Assembly (NCBI RefSeq): GCF_016313185.1
Contig: NZ_CP066218.1
Location: forward strand, 2,418,001 to 2,482,000
DNA: 64,000 nucleotides
Direction: 5' to 3'
Origin: Mycolicibacterium baixiangningiae
GTDB lineage: Bacteria > Actinomycetota > Actinomycetes > Mycobacteriales > Mycobacteriaceae
In this document: piece after piece, positions 18,237-26,552 of the stretch
Layout: each line of letters opens with the position of its first letter
Position numbering within the stretch: position 1 is the first letter of the stretch
Translations under genes and position numbers: made by a program
The notes under the pieces: model-generated
Told to the model about the DNA's origin: nothing
What the model saw: the letters and a program-made list of their open reading frames with translations, nothing else
Database searches by the model: none

Positions 18237-18879
18237 GGCGCACCCCGGGGCCGAATGGCCCTTCGACGTGGTCAGCGGTGACGAGTACGCCCGACTGGCC
18301 GCGCTCTACGAACCGCTGACACAGGCGATCCGCGATCTCGTCGACGCCGGATTGCGCACCGGCGTCGACGACGCGACCATCGCCGCGGCCCGGGCGTCGG
18401 TCGAATCGGTCACGCAGACCCTGAACAGCAGGCAGCACGAACGCACCCGCACCCTGCGCCACGCCGACACCGGCCGTCCGCTGGCATGGGCGAATCCCGC
18501 TGTTGGCCTTCGGAATGCGATCGCGCCGCCGATGCGCATCGAGCGCACCGACGACGACCGGTGGGTCAGCGACTTCACCCTCGGCGCCGCCTACGAGGGA
18601 CCGCCGAACCTGGTGCACGGCGGGATCTGCGCGCTGGTCCTCGACCACCTCCTCGGTGAGGCCGCCAGCGACGGGCTGACCAAACCGCTGTTCACCGGCA
18701 CCATCACGCTGCGCTATCTACGCGGCACACCGCTCGGACCCCTGCACGCCGAGGCGTGGATCGACCGCGCCGACGGTGTCAAGACCTTCGCCCGCGGTGA
18801 GCTCAGCGACGCAGACGGCGTGACCGTCGAGGCCGAGGGGATCTTCATCAGGCCGGCGTGGGCGAGGGACGCCGGATGA
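18229..18879 (+). CDS. PaaI-type hotdog-fold thioesterase
   Basis: A 216-residue protein. The C-terminal 130 residues are a hotdog fold with the [23 protein letters not shown] signature, containing the catalytic-helix Asp and the HGG turn, and the [14 protein letters not shown] strand. Members hydrolyse acyl-CoA thioesters. The first 80 residues are a helical extension seen in mycobacterial THEM4-like thioesterases. GTG 18229 overlaps the glnE stop by 8 nt, and the stop overlaps the next ATG by 4 nt, so the three genes form one operon. This gene is not next to glnE in M. tuberculosis as far as I recall. Confidence 0.85.
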   Translation: MAEAHPGAEWPFDVVSGDEYARLAALYEPLTQAIRDLVDAGLRTGVDDATIAAARASVESVTQTLNSRQHERTRTLRHADTGRPLAWANPAVGLRNAIAPPMRIERTDDDRWVSDFTLGAAYEGPPNLVHGGICALVLDHLLGEAASDGLTKPLFTGTITLRYLRGTPLGPLHAEAWIDRADGVKTFARGELSDADGVTVEAEGIFIRPAWARDAG

Positions 18880-19736
18880 AGTACTACGTCAGCCCGGCGT
18901 TCGTGGACACCAGCGAGATCGTCGACATCGCCCGTGCCGCAGACGAACTCGGGTATGACGGCCTCGGTGTCCCGGACCACGTGGTGAATTTGGAGTCTCT
19001 CGATACGCCTTACCCCTACACCCGCGACGGACAACGGCGGTGGCAGCCGTTCACCCACTGGCCCGACCCGTGGGTTCTCGTCGGCGCCCTGGCGCAGGTC
19101 ACTTCGCGGCTGCGGTTCGTCACCACGGTGTACGTCCCGGCGATGCGGGACCCGTACTCGGCCGCCAAGGCCATCGGCACCGCGGCGTACCTGGCCGGCG
19201 GGCGCGTCGAACTCGGCATCGGTGTGGGGTGGTGCGAAGACGAATTCCGGCTGATGGGGCAGCGATTCGACCGCCGCGGCCGACGCACCGACGAGATGCT
19301 CGACCTGTTCCGGGCGTTGTGGCAGCCGGGTTGGACCGAGTTCGACGGCGAGTTCTACCCGACACCGCGCCTGGAGATGGAGCCCACGCCGCCGCACATC
19401 CCGATCTTCGTGGGCGGCCTCAGCGATATCGCACTGCGTCGCGCGGCGCGCAACGACGGCTGGATCGGTGACCTGATCACCACCGACCGGGCCATCGCCG
19501 TAGCGGCCCGGCTGCGCGAATTACGCGCTGCGGCGGGGTCTCACGACGACTTCACGATCCTCACCCCGCTGACCGACGCGCTGGTGCGCGCCGACTACGA
19601 CCGCGCGGAAGCCGCGGGGATCACGCACATCCTGACCATGCCGTGGATGTTCTACACCGGCGCGGACGCGACGCTGGCGGAGAAGATCGACGGTATGAAG
19701 CGGTTCCGCAAGGATCTCCGGCTCGACGCTCAGTAG
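18876..19736 (+). CDS. LLM class F420-dependent oxidoreductase
   Basis: A 286-residue luciferase-like TIM barrel. It starts [36 protein letters not shown] and contains RLRFVTTVYVPAMRDPYSAAKAIGTAAYLAGGRVELGIGVGWCEDEFRLMG, the cofactor-binding pattern of F420-dependent LLM reductases or dehydrogenases. The ATG at 18876 overlaps the thioesterase stop (ATGA), which decides this start over an upstream one at 18858. Its stop overlaps the stop of the convergent DoxX gene by 7 nt. The substrate is unknown. Confidence 0.88.
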   Translation: MKYYVSPAFVDTSEIVDIARAADELGYDGLGVPDHVVNLESLDTPYPYTRDGQRRWQPFTHWPDPWVLVGALAQVTSRLRFVTTVYVPAMRDPYSAAKAIGTAAYLAGGRVELGIGVGWCEDEFRLMGQRFDRRGRRTDEMLDLFRALWQPGWTEFDGEFYPTPRLEMEPTPPHIPIFVGGLSDIALRRAARNDGWIGDLITTDRAIAVAARLRELRAAAGSHDDFTILTPLTDALVRADYDRAEAAGITHILTMPWMFYTGADATLAEKIDGMKRFRKDLRLDAQ

Positions 19737-20272
19737 CGCGGCCGGCGGAACCGGCTGAGCAGGCCACCCCGGCGGACCGGCTGACCGGTCGCGTACCCGG
19801 CGGGTGCATTGGTTCCGGTCACGACGCGGTTGGGCGCGACGCCACCGCCTCCGCCGACGTGGGTGCGGCGGCGAGCGTCGGCCGACCAGACGCCGGCGCC
19901 CAGTCCGGCGATCGCCAGGAATGCGAAGCAGTACAGCAGCGCAGGCTCACCGCCGTTACCGCCCATGCCCTGGTCGTACGGCCAGAACCCGTTCGGCAGG
20001 TGCTTCCACAGGTAGGCCACGGCCATCTCGCCGGAGGCGATGAACGCCGCGATGCGGGTGAAAAGCCCGATGGTGATCAGGATGCCGAGGACGAACTCGA
20101 TGAGACCGGCCCACCAGGACGGCCAGGTGCCGACCGGAACCGACTCGCCGAGTGGCCAGCCGAACAGCTTCATCGAGCCGTGCAGGGTGTATGCCAGCCC
20201 GAAGACGATGCGGAAGATGCTCAGAACGGGGGACGAGTAGTTCGCCAGCCGAGTGTCGAAATTGGTCGCCAT
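19730..20272 (-). CDS. DoxX family membrane protein
   Basis: A 180-residue protein with four transmembrane segments in the first 125 residues. It carries the DoxX signature RIVFGLAYTLHGSMKLFGWP and later AFIASGEMAVAYLWKHLPNGFWP. The C-terminus is a glycine- and arginine-rich tail (VGGGGGVAP...RFRRPRY), probably cytoplasmic. In mycobacteria a DoxX protein forms a membrane oxidoreductase complex with SodA and SseA; whether this is that paralogue is not evident. It starts at ATG 20272, 6 nt after TAGGGT, and is convergent with the LLM gene. Confidence 0.85.
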   Translation of the reverse strand: MATNFDTRLANYSSPVLSIFRIVFGLAYTLHGSMKLFGWPLGESVPVGTWPSWWAGLIEFVLGILITIGLFTRIAAFIASGEMAVAYLWKHLPNGFWPYDQGMGGNGGEPALLYCFAFLAIAGLGAGVWSADARRRTHVGGGGGVAPNRVVTGTNAPAGYATGQPVRRGGLLSRFRRPRY

Positions 20273-20278
20273 GGGTTG

Positions 20279-20284
20279 ACCCTA
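20279..20284 (-). promoter_or_regulatory. -10 box, leaderless promoter of the DoxX gene
   Basis: TAGGGT, 6 nt, ATG 20272 on the minus strand. Confidence 0.5.
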
Positions 20285-20304
20285 CGCGCAGGCGCGCTGG
20301 ATTT

Positions 20305-20736
20305 TCAGAGCTCCAACAGCACTGTTACCGGACCGTCGTTCACCAGTTCCACTTTCATATCCGCACCGAAGACTCCCGTGTGCACATCGGCGCCCTGTGC
20401 GGTCAGCGCCTCGCAGAGCGCGACGACGAGAGGCTCCGCGACGGGCCGGGGCGCGGCGGCGTTCCACGAGGGGCGGCGGCCCTTCGCGGTGTTGGCGTAC
20501 AGCGTGAACTGGCTGACCACCAGGATCGGCGCCGCTTCGTCGGAGGCGGACCGCTCTCCGTCGAGAATGCGCAACTGCCAGAGCTTTTCGGCCATCTTCT
20601 GCGCGGTGTCGGTGTCGTCGGTGTGGGTGACGCCCACCAGAGCCAGCAGCCCCTGGTGCGCGGGCGCGATGGCGCCCACCACCTCACCGTCGACGGTCAC
20701 GCTGGCCGAGGACACCCGCTGCACCAGGACACGCAT
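20305..20736 (-). CDS. dtd: D-aminoacyl-tRNA deacylase
   Basis: A 143-residue enzyme that removes D-amino acids and glycine wrongly attached to tRNA. It begins [23 protein letters not shown], has the catalytic [17 protein letters not shown] motif (Thr of SQFTL) and ends with [11 protein letters not shown], whose NDGPVT is the cross-subunit GP motif. Full length. ATG 20736 was chosen because it gives the invariant MRV N-terminus; a frame open to 20811 adds unrelated residues. It lies between the DoxX gene and the SDR gene on the same strand, about 32 nt from the DoxX start. Confidence 0.95.
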   Translation of the reverse strand: MRVLVQRVSSASVTVDGEVVGAIAPAHQGLLALVGVTHTDDTDTAQKMAEKLWQLRILDGERSASDEAAPILVVSQFTLYANTAKGRRPSWNAAAPRPVAEPLVVALCEALTAQGADVHTGVFGADMKVELVNDGPVTVLLEL

Positions 20737-20780
20737 GGATCCATTGTCAGGCTTCGGTGCCGGGTTTCGGCTGAAGCGGG

Positions 20781-21536
20781 CTATACCTGAGCCATACCGC
20801 CGTCGATGCAAAGTTCTGCACCTGTCATGAAACTGCTCTCGTCCGAGGCGAGAAACAGTGCCCCGTTGGCGATCTCCTCGGGAAGGCCGAGGCGGCCCAT
20901 CGGGACGAGGGTGCTCATGTGGGCTCGGAGAGCCGCCGGGTCTTGGCCGAAATACCCGGCCTGTCCGTCGATGATAGGTGTGTCGATCGGTCCCGGACTC
21001 AGCACGTTGACCCGAATACCCCGGTCGCCGAACTCCGCTGCCCAGGTGCGCGCGTAGGAGCGCACGGCGGCCTTCGCCGCGCTGTAGGCCCCCGCCCCGG
21101 GATGTCCCGTGAAGGCCGTGACCGAGCCCAGCAGAATGATCGATCCGCCCGTTCGTAAAAGCGGCAGCGCCTTCTGGACGGTGAACAGGGTGCCGCGAGC
21201 ATTGAGGTCGAAGGTGCGGTCGAAATGTTCCTCGGTCACGTCCCCGAAGTTCATCCGCTCAATGCTCCCAGCGTTGGCGACGACGACGTCGAGGTGCCCG
21301 CTCTCCTGACGGACCACATCGATGAGATGGTCGAGATCACCCGACACCGTGGCGTCTGCCGAGACGGCCGTGACCCGTCCCTCGATCGACGCCTTTGCGG
21401 CGTCGAGCGCCTCCTTACGTCGCCCCGTGATGTAGACGTGGGCGCCTTCGCGGCCGAATTTCTGGGCGATCGCCAGACCGAGGCCCGCGCTCCCGCCGGT
21501 GACGAGAGCTACCTTGTTCGCGAGACGCATGGTCAT
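20781..21536 (-). CDS. SDR family oxidoreductase
   Basis: A 251-residue short-chain dehydrogenase. It shows the [16 protein letters not shown] dinucleotide-binding motif at about residues 14-29, NAG near residue 90, the active-site Ser and YSAAK near residue 150, and the C-terminal [18 protein letters not shown] typical of classical SDRs. TGRRKEA after beta-2 suggests NADP(H) preference. ATG 21536 overlaps the stop of the upstream LLM gene (ATGA); an internal ATG at 21530 is also possible. With the LLM gene it forms a two-gene operon divergent from a LysR regulator. Substrate unknown. Confidence 0.9.
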   Translation of the reverse strand: MTMRLANKVALVTGGSAGLGLAIAQKFGREGAHVYITGRRKEALDAAKASIEGRVTAVSADATVSGDLDHLIDVVRQESGHLDVVVANAGSIERMNFGDVTEEHFDRTFDLNARGTLFTVQKALPLLRTGGSIILLGSVTAFTGHPGAGAYSAAKAAVRSYARTWAAEFGDRGIRVNVLSPGPIDTPIIDGQAGYFGQDPAALRAHMSTLVPMGRLGLPEEIANGALFLASDESSFMTGAELCIDGGMAQV

Positions 21537-22348
21537 TGCTGCGCCCTGCGCCAGGCGAGCATCTCGGTGAGGACAGAAAAGTCGTAGCCCCCATCGGTCG
21601 GGTGGATCTCGGTTGTGAACGTCGTCGCTCCGGCGTCACGGAAGGCGTTGGCGCTGGCGGCGTTCTCCCAACCCACGGACCGCTCGATGTCGGCGCCGGC
21701 GCGGCCTGCGGCGACGGCGAGATCGTCCAGGCGCGCGCTGGCATCGTGGAACTTGTCGAGACCGATGTAGGTGTGCCAGATGTCAGCGTGTCGGGCGACC
21801 GCAGGTAGCGTGCGCTTGACGCCGGAGCCGCCGATCAGGATGGGAATCTTGCGAACCGGGGCGGGCTTGAGGACCGCAAGACGCGCTGCGATGCGGTCCA
21901 AACCGGCGTCGAGTAGATCGAAGCGCGTCTTCCAGGTGCCGAAGTCGTATCCGTATACGGTGTAATCCTTTTCGTACCAGCCAGCACCGAGGCCGAGGAT
22001 CAGTCGGCCGCCGCTGATGTGATCGACTGTGCGGGCCATGTCGGCCAGCAGGTCGGGATTGCGATATCCGATCCCGCTGACCTGGAGCCCGATCTCGGCG
22101 CGGTGAGTGATTTCGCCCCACGTCGCCAGCGCCGTCCACCCCTCGAAGTTGTTCACGTCGGGTTGGATGTCGTCCAGCACCGGCATCCCGTCGACGATCT
22201 CGGTGAAGTGCGGACGATGGAAGTGGTCGTAGCCGAGGATCATGTCGGTGCCGAGGTCTTCAGCGCGCAAGACCGCGTTGCGCCAGCTCTGGTAGTCCGG
22301 TGTCCCACCGGGCCACAGTTGGACTCCGATGCGTAGTGGTCGACTCAT
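21533..22348 (-). CDS. LLM class F420-dependent oxidoreductase (LysR-linked operon)
   Basis: A 271-residue luciferase-like protein starting MSRPLRIGVQLWPGGTPDYQSWRNAVLRAEDLGTDMILGYDHFH. The segment SGGRLILGLGAGWYEKDYTVYGYDFGTWKTRFDLL and the later KIPILIGGSGVKRTLPAVARHADIWH are the family cofactor-site signatures. ATG 22348 gives the conserved start; frames open to 22447 have no support. It is the first gene of an operon with the SDR gene and is divergent from the LysR gene. The pair probably performs a two-step redox conversion of one compound, sensed by the regulator. That is inference from layout. Confidence 0.88.
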   Translation of the reverse strand: MSRPLRIGVQLWPGGTPDYQSWRNAVLRAEDLGTDMILGYDHFHRPHFTEIVDGMPVLDDIQPDVNNFEGWTALATWGEITHRAEIGLQVSGIGYRNPDLLADMARTVDHISGGRLILGLGAGWYEKDYTVYGYDFGTWKTRFDLLDAGLDRIAARLAVLKPAPVRKIPILIGGSGVKRTLPAVARHADIWHTYIGLDKFHDASARLDDLAVAAGRAGADIERSVGWENAASANAFRDAGATTFTTEIHPTDGGYDFSVLTEMLAWRRAQQ

Positions 22349-22442
22349 GTGCTGTCCCGTCGTTTTGGTTGGTGCGGTTGATGATTGGGGCGGGCCCGGG
22401 TGTGCACCACGGTAGGACCGTCGCAACATAGGCGCAAATAGT

Positions 22443-22471
22443 GGCAACGTATGATGTGCATTGACGTTGCC
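22443..22471. promoter_or_regulatory. Inverted repeat in the LysR / LLM-SDR divergent region
   Basis: GGCAACGT and ACGTTGCC are exact reverse complements separated by 13 nt. A third related half, GCAACATAGG, lies at about 22432-22441. The site sits 21 nt before the LysR start and within the 143-nt divergent promoter region. It is a good candidate LysR operator controlling both directions. Confidence 0.6.
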
Positions 22472-22491
22472 TATCTCGACGGAGGAGTCGA

Positions 22492-23400
22492 ATGAATCTG
22501 CGCCAATACGAATATGCGTTGGCCGTCGCCGACGAGGGCTCGATGACAGCGGCGGCAGAACGGCTGCGGGTCACTCAACCCTCTCTGTCACAGCAGATCG
22601 GCAGCTTGGAGAAGCACCTCGGGGTTCAGCTGTTCACCCGCACCCCGAGCGGGGTGACGGTGACGGTGGCCGGGCGGGCTTTCCTGGTCGAGGCGAAGAT
22701 CGCGACGACTGCATCCAGGCGTGCCATCACCGCCGCCCGCGCCGCCGAGGGGGACCTGGCGGGCGAACTGATCATCGCCGTTCACATGGGCCTGGGAGCG
22801 CGTCAGCTGCCCCAGGCATTGGGACAGCTGCGTCAGCGCCACCCGAAGCTGCAGGTGACTCTCTACGAGGAGCCCGATCCCGCCGATATGGAACGACTGG
22901 CCCGTCAGGGAACCCTCGACATGGTTCTCGTCCACCGCGTGCCCACCGGGTGCACCTTCGACGTTCATCGGCTGGGCGAGGAAGCCTACGTCGCCGTCCT
23001 ACCGAAGGGGCACCCGCTTCTCTCGGGTGGCGTCGCCCTGCGGCTGGATGATCTGGCGTCGGAGGGGTGGATCCGGTTCCGGCGAACCAGCCTGCTCGAC
23101 GAGTACCTCGCCCGCGTGCTGGCCGACGCGGACCTCAGCCCCCACACGGTTGCCCGAGCGTCGCAGATCTCCACTGCGGTTCGGCTTGTCGCGCAGGGCT
23201 TGGGCGTCACGGTGGTCCCGGCCTCGGCCGTCCCCGAGGGCTTCGAGGAGCTGGCTTGCCCGCTACTGCCCACCCTGACCGAGCCCGTCCTCGTCGGGGT
23301 GCGGCGCAATCCGGGTTCGGCAGAGGCGGCGATGCTCGACCAGCTCAACCAGCAGAACTGGTGCGGCACAGGCCTTCTCTGTCGTCCTGCGACTGCATGA
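22492..23400 (+). CDS. LysR family transcriptional regulator
   Basis: A 302-residue LTTR. The N-terminal helix-turn-helix is MNLRQYEYALAVADEGSMTAAAERLRVTQPSLSQQIGSLEKHLGVQLFTR. The rest is a periplasmic-binding-fold effector domain. A GGAGGA ribosome-binding site precedes ATG 22492. It is divergent from the LLM-SDR operon, the usual arrangement for LysR activators that respond to the operon's substrate. Its stop is 5 nt before a strong hairpin terminator shared with glnA1. Confidence 0.93.
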   Translation: MNLRQYEYALAVADEGSMTAAAERLRVTQPSLSQQIGSLEKHLGVQLFTRTPSGVTVTVAGRAFLVEAKIATTASRRAITAARAAEGDLAGELIIAVHMGLGARQLPQALGQLRQRHPKLQVTLYEEPDPADMERLARQGTLDMVLVHRVPTGCTFDVHRLGEEAYVAVLPKGHPLLSGGVALRLDDLASEGWIRFRRTSLLDEYLARVLADADLSPHTVARASQISTAVRLVAQGLGVTVVPASAVPEGFEELACPLLPTLTEPVLVGVRRNPGSAEAAMLDQLNQQNWCGTGLLCRPATA

Positions 23401-23404
23401 GCAA

Positions 23405-23434
23405 AGGGCCGGGTGGATTGCTCCACCCGGCCCT
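23405..23434. terminator. Bidirectional hairpin terminator between the LysR gene and glnA1
   Basis: A perfect 13-bp stem (AGGGCCGGGTGGA and its complement) with a TTGC loop lies between two convergent stops (23400 and 23468). There is no strong T-tract on either side, as is common for mycobacterial terminators. Confidence 0.8.
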
Positions 23435-23467
23435 GTGACGCGTCGACTGCTTACACGTCGTCGCTAT

Positions 23468-24904
23468 TTACACGTCGTAGTACAGCGAGAATTCGTACGG
23501 GTGAGGACGGATCTGGATCGGCATGATCTCGTTCTCCCGCTTGTAGGAGATCCACGTCTCGATCAGGTCCTCGGTGAACACGCCGCCCTCGGTGAGGTAC
23601 TCGTGATCGTCCTCGAGCCTGTCGATCACCGCGGCCAGCGAAGTCGGGGCCTGCGGGATGCTGGCGGCCTCGTCCGGCGGCAGCTCGTAGAGGTCCTTGT
23701 CGACCGGCGCCTGCGGCTCGATCTTGCGCTTGATGCCGTCGATGCCTGCCATCAGCATCGCCGCGAACGCGAGGTACGGGTTGCCCGAGCTGTCCGGGCA
23801 GCGGAACTCGAGGCGCTTGGCCTTCGGGTTGTTGCCGGTGATCGGGATGCGGACGCACGCCGAGCGGTTGCGCTGGCTGTACACCAGGTTGATTGGCGCC
23901 TCGTAGCCCGGCACCAGACGCTTGTAGGAGTTCACCGTCGGGTTGGTGAACGCCAGCAGCGACGGCGCGTGGTGCAGGATGCCGCCGATGTAGTGGCGGG
24001 CGAGATCCGACAGGCCCGCGTAACCCGACTCGTCGTGGAACAGCGGCTGGCCGTCCTTCCACAGCGACTGGTGGGCGTGCATACCCGAACCGTTGTCACC
24101 GAACAGCGGCTTGGGCATGAACGTGACGGTCTTGCCGTTCTTCCATGCCGTGTTCTTGATGATGTACTTGAACAGCAGCACGTCATCAGCCGCGTGCAGC
24201 AGCGTGTTGAACTTGTAGTTGATCTCCGCCTGGCCCGCGGTGCCGACCTCGTGATGGCCGCGCTCGAGGACGAACCCGGCGTTCTGCAGGTTGGTCGCCA
24301 TCTCGTCGCGCAGGTCGACGTAGTGGTCGTACGGCGCCACCGGGAAGTAGCCGCCCTTGGGGCGGACCTTGTAACCCAGGTTGGGGCTGCCGTCGGCCTC
24401 GAATGGCTCACCGGTGTTCCACCAGCCCGACTCGGAATCCACCTCGTAGGACGTGCCGTTGATCTTGGAGTCGAACGTCACCGAGTCGAAGATGTAGAAC
24501 TCGGCCTCGGCGCCGAAGAAGCAGGTGTCGGCGATTCCGGTGCTGGTGAGGTAGTTCTCCGCCTTGCGCGCCACGTTGCGGGGGTCACGGGAGTAGGCCT
24601 CACGCGTGAACGGATCGTGCACGAAGAAGTTCATGTTGAGCGTCTTGGCGTGCCGGAACGGGTCGATGCGCGCCGTCGCGGGGTCGGGCAGCAACATCAT
24701 GTCCGACTCGTGGATCGACTGGAAGCCGCGGACAGACGAGCCGTCGAACGCCAACCCGTCTTCGAAGACGCTCTCGTCGAACGCCGAGGCCGGGATCGAG
24801 AAGTGCTGGACGACACCCGGAAGATCGCAGAACCGGATGTCGACGTACTCGACCGATTCGTCCTTGATCTGCTTGATGATGTCGTCGGCCGTCTTATCTG
24901 CCAC
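23468..24904 (-). CDS. glnA1: Glutamine synthetase type I (principal, adenylylated)
   Basis: A 478-residue dodecameric GS, the main ammonia-assimilating enzyme and a secreted factor in pathogenic mycobacteria. It contains [11 protein letters not shown], the metal-site [19 protein letters not shown] strand, [11 protein letters not shown] and the ATP-loop [34 protein letters not shown]. The adenylylation tyrosine is Tyr406 in [10 protein letters not shown], the target of GlnE. The GTG start at 24904 is preceded by AGGAGA with 7-nt spacing. Upstream at 24955-24992 lies a double GlnR box. The last codons overlap a short direct repeat of TTACACGTCGT (23451 and 23469). Confidence 0.97.
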   Translation of the reverse strand: MADKTADDIIKQIKDESVEYVDIRFCDLPGVVQHFSIPASAFDESVFEDGLAFDGSSVRGFQSIHESDMMLLPDPATARIDPFRHAKTLNMNFFVHDPFTREAYSRDPRNVARKAENYLTSTGIADTCFFGAEAEFYIFDSVTFDSKINGTSYEVDSESGWWNTGEPFEADGSPNLGYKVRPKGGYFPVAPYDHYVDLRDEMATNLQNAGFVLERGHHEVGTAGQAEINYKFNTLLHAADDVLLFKYIIKNTAWKNGKTVTFMPKPLFGDNGSGMHAHQSLWKDGQPLFHDESGYAGLSDLARHYIGGILHHAPSLLAFTNPTVNSYKRLVPGYEAPINLVYSQRNRSACVRIPITGNNPKAKRLEFRCPDSSGNPYLAFAAMLMAGIDGIKRKIEPQAPVDKDLYELPPDEAASIPQAPTSLAAVIDRLEDDHEYLTEGGVFTEDLIETWISYKRENEIMPIQIRPHPYEFSLYYDV

Positions 24905-24954
24905 TTAGTTATCTCCTTTACTGGTAACCCGCGCGTTGACGCTAAGGACACGAT

Positions 24955-24992
24955 GTTGCACGGTCGTCAACCACATGTTGCGCCCAAGTTAC
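24955..24992 (-). promoter_or_regulatory. Double GlnR-binding box upstream of glnA1
   Basis: Read on the minus strand: GTAAC-N6-GCAAC, then 6 nt, then TTGAC-N6-GCAAC. The actinobacterial GlnR consensus is two GTNAC-N6-GNAAC boxes spaced by 6 nt; there is one mismatch in the four half-sites (TTGAC). The boxes lie 51-88 nt before the GTG start of glnA1. A candidate -10 TAGCGT is at 24944-24939. GlnR control of glnA1 under nitrogen limitation is established in M. smegmatis. Confidence 0.8.
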
Positions 24993-25038
24993 GGCGGAGC
25001 GTCACACCCGGGTCTGCGGCAGGCTCCGAGGGCCCGCC

Positions 25039-25044
25039 TATCCT
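25039..25044 (+). promoter_or_regulatory. -10 box, leaderless promoter of the RDD gene
   Basis: TATCCT, 6 nt, ATG 25051. Confidence 0.5.
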
Positions 25045-25050
25045 GACAGT

Positions 25051-25530
25051 ATGGCCCGCGCGCTCGGGTCCTGGCTGTCCGGTCCGGAATCGAATCGCGG
25101 ACCCGGCGGCCCGGGCCAACCACCGAATGAATATCCGGGTCACCGGCTCGGTCTGCCCGAGAACGGCCCCGGCTCGATGGCGCGGTTCGGTCGCCGGGTG
25201 GCCGCCATGCTGGTCGACTGGTTCATCGCCTACGGTCTCGCCGCGCTCGCGATGACGGTCGGGCTGGTCTCGGCGGGCGCGATGTCGACGGCGATCCTCG
25301 TCATCTGGTTCGTCATCGGGGTGGTGTCGGTGCGGCTGTTCGGCTTCACCCCGGGACAGCTCGCCCTCGGGGTGATGGTGGTGTCGATGGACGACCGCGA
25401 GCAGGTCGGCGTCGGCCGCGCCGTGGCCCGTGGGCTGCTCATCGCGTTGGTGATCCCGGCGTTGTTCACCGATTCTGATCTGCGCGGCCTGCACGATCTG
25501 GCCACCAAGACGGCGGTGGTGAAGCGGTAG
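25051..25530 (+). CDS. RDD family membrane protein (Rv2219A-like)
   Basis: A 159-residue protein. A proline/glycine-rich N-terminal 40 residues precede the RDD domain, which has RFGRRVAAMLVDWFIAYG (the R...D pattern that names the family) and three predicted transmembrane helices. It ends DLRGLHDLATKTAVVKR, the family's conserved DLHDxxxxT(x)V tail. RDD proteins are poorly defined; some affect ion transport or osmotic stress. The same position beside glnA1 is held by Rv2219A in M. tuberculosis. The stop is 6 nt before the left hairpin element. Confidence 0.85.
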   Translation: MARALGSWLSGPESNRGPGGPGQPPNEYPGHRLGLPENGPGSMARFGRRVAAMLVDWFIAYGLAALAMTVGLVSAGAMSTAILVIWFVIGVVSVRLFGFTPGQLALGVMVVSMDDREQVGVGRAVARGLLIALVIPALFTDSDLRGLHDLATKTAVVKR

Positions 25531-25535
25531 CCGGT

Positions 25536-25596
25536 GCCGAACGTGAGCTCGTGTTCGACTTTCGGCCAGGAACTCGCGCACAAGTTCACGCTCGGC
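25536..25596. repeat. Hairpin repeat element A, left copy
   Basis: Arms at 25536-25553 and 25579-25596 are reverse complements at 15 of 18 positions, around a 25-nt centre. The right arm contains the TGA stop of the DUF559 gene. The element matches the copy at 26493-26549 in arm sequence, orientation and centre length. It may act as a bidirectional terminator for the RDD and DUF559 genes. Confidence 0.75.
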
Positions 25597-26449
25597 GAAG
25601 GTCAGCGCGGGCATCGGCCAGCGCGGCCTGCGTGCGACCGACGATGACCGCCGGCCGGTAGCGCAGCATCTCGGCGTTGACGTGGACGATGCGCCAGCCC
25701 AGTGCCGCCAGTCGGGCCCGCCGCTCGAGGTCGCGGTCACGGACGCGAGGGTCAGTCCAGTGTTGCGGCCCGTCGTATTCGACGCCGACCTGCCATCGGG
25801 GATAACCCATGTCGATGCGGGCCACGAAGTCGCCGTGGTCGTAGACCTCGATCTGCGTACGGGTCGGCCGCATCCCGGCGGCGGTGAGGACCAACCGCGT
25901 CCGGGTCTCCTGCGGCGACTCCGCTCCGGCATCCGATAGCACCAGGGCTTGGCGAAGCGCCACGATGCCGCGGGCACCTCGATGACGTTCGACGAGCGCC
26001 TGGACGTCGTCGACGCGCAGTCGAGTCGCCTGCCTGAGCGCATCAAGTCGCATCACTGCGGTCGTCATACCCTTGCGACGGCCCAGGTCGAACGCCGTCC
26101 GCGCAGGTGTCGTCGCGCAGATGCCCCGCACCAGGCAGATCTCGTCGTCGACCAGGGTGTCGCTGTGCAGCAGGATGTTCTCGGTCTTGTGCCGACTCGC
26201 CTGGTTGAGCTCGGCGGGCAGCGTCGCGTCGATCCACTTCGTCCCGTGCAGCGCCGCGGCCGACAGACCCGCGGCGGTGGCCCGCCTACCCGACCAGAGC
26301 CACGCGCCGACCGCCTTGTCGACCGGCGTCACCGCCTGCCCCTTCGGCACGTACACGTTGCGGAACAGCGCATCGTGGCGCGTCGCCAGCTGATACCGGT
26401 TGACGACTCCGGCCGTCAGGGCCTCGGTGCCGAGAAATGGCCACTGCAC
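25586..26449 (-). CDS. DUF559 (Vsr/PD-(D/E)XK-like) protein with AbiEi-like N-terminus
   Basis: A 287-residue protein. The C-terminal 110 residues match the DUF559 endonuclease-like fold: the strand RIDMGYPRWQVGVEYDGPQHW carries D and E-Y-D residues in a PD-(D/E)XK spacing, and RRARLAALGWRIVHVNAEML closes the domain. The N-terminal part (ALTAGVVNRYQLATRHDALFRNVYVP, then SAAALHG) resembles the winged-helix of AbiEi antitoxins. Family function is unknown; nuclease activity is an inference from the fold. The GTG at 26449 is the first sensible start. The gene is bracketed by two copies of one hairpin element, one overlapping its stop. Confidence 0.8.
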   Translation of the reverse strand: MQWPFLGTEALTAGVVNRYQLATRHDALFRNVYVPKGQAVTPVDKAVGAWLWSGRRATAAGLSAAALHGTKWIDATLPAELNQASRHKTENILLHSDTLVDDEICLVRGICATTPARTAFDLGRRKGMTTAVMRLDALRQATRLRVDDVQALVERHRGARGIVALRQALVLSDAGAESPQETRTRLVLTAAGMRPTRTQIEVYDHGDFVARIDMGYPRWQVGVEYDGPQHWTDPRVRDRDLERRARLAALGWRIVHVNAEMLRYRPAVIVGRTQAALADARADLRRA

Positions 26450-26492
26450 CCCGATAGGACGGCGTCACCGCCCGCGCCGGTTCCGCCCAGAT

Positions 26493-26549
26493 CGAACGTG
26501 AGGTTGTGCTCGACAATCCGCGCAAGACTCGCGCACAAGCTCACGTTCG
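26493..26549. repeat. Hairpin repeat element A, right copy
   Basis: Arms CGAACGTGAGGTTGTG (26493-26508) and CACAAGCTCACGTTCG (26534-26549) are complementary at 15 of 16 positions around a 25-nt centre. The centre shares TCGAC and ACTCGCG with the left copy. It begins 4 nt after the stop of the amidohydrolase remnant and lies 44 nt upstream of the DUF559 start. Confidence 0.75.
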
Positions 26550-26552
26550 GCG

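Noticed and set aside
20305..23400. A genomic island with integrase and att sites
   Set aside because: No integrase, transposase, tRNA or flanking direct repeat was found around the inserted genes. Base composition looks like the surroundings.
23435..25255. A 606-codon plus-strand frame over glnA1
   Set aside because: Antisense of glnA1. Only the last part coincides with the RDD gene region, and in another frame.
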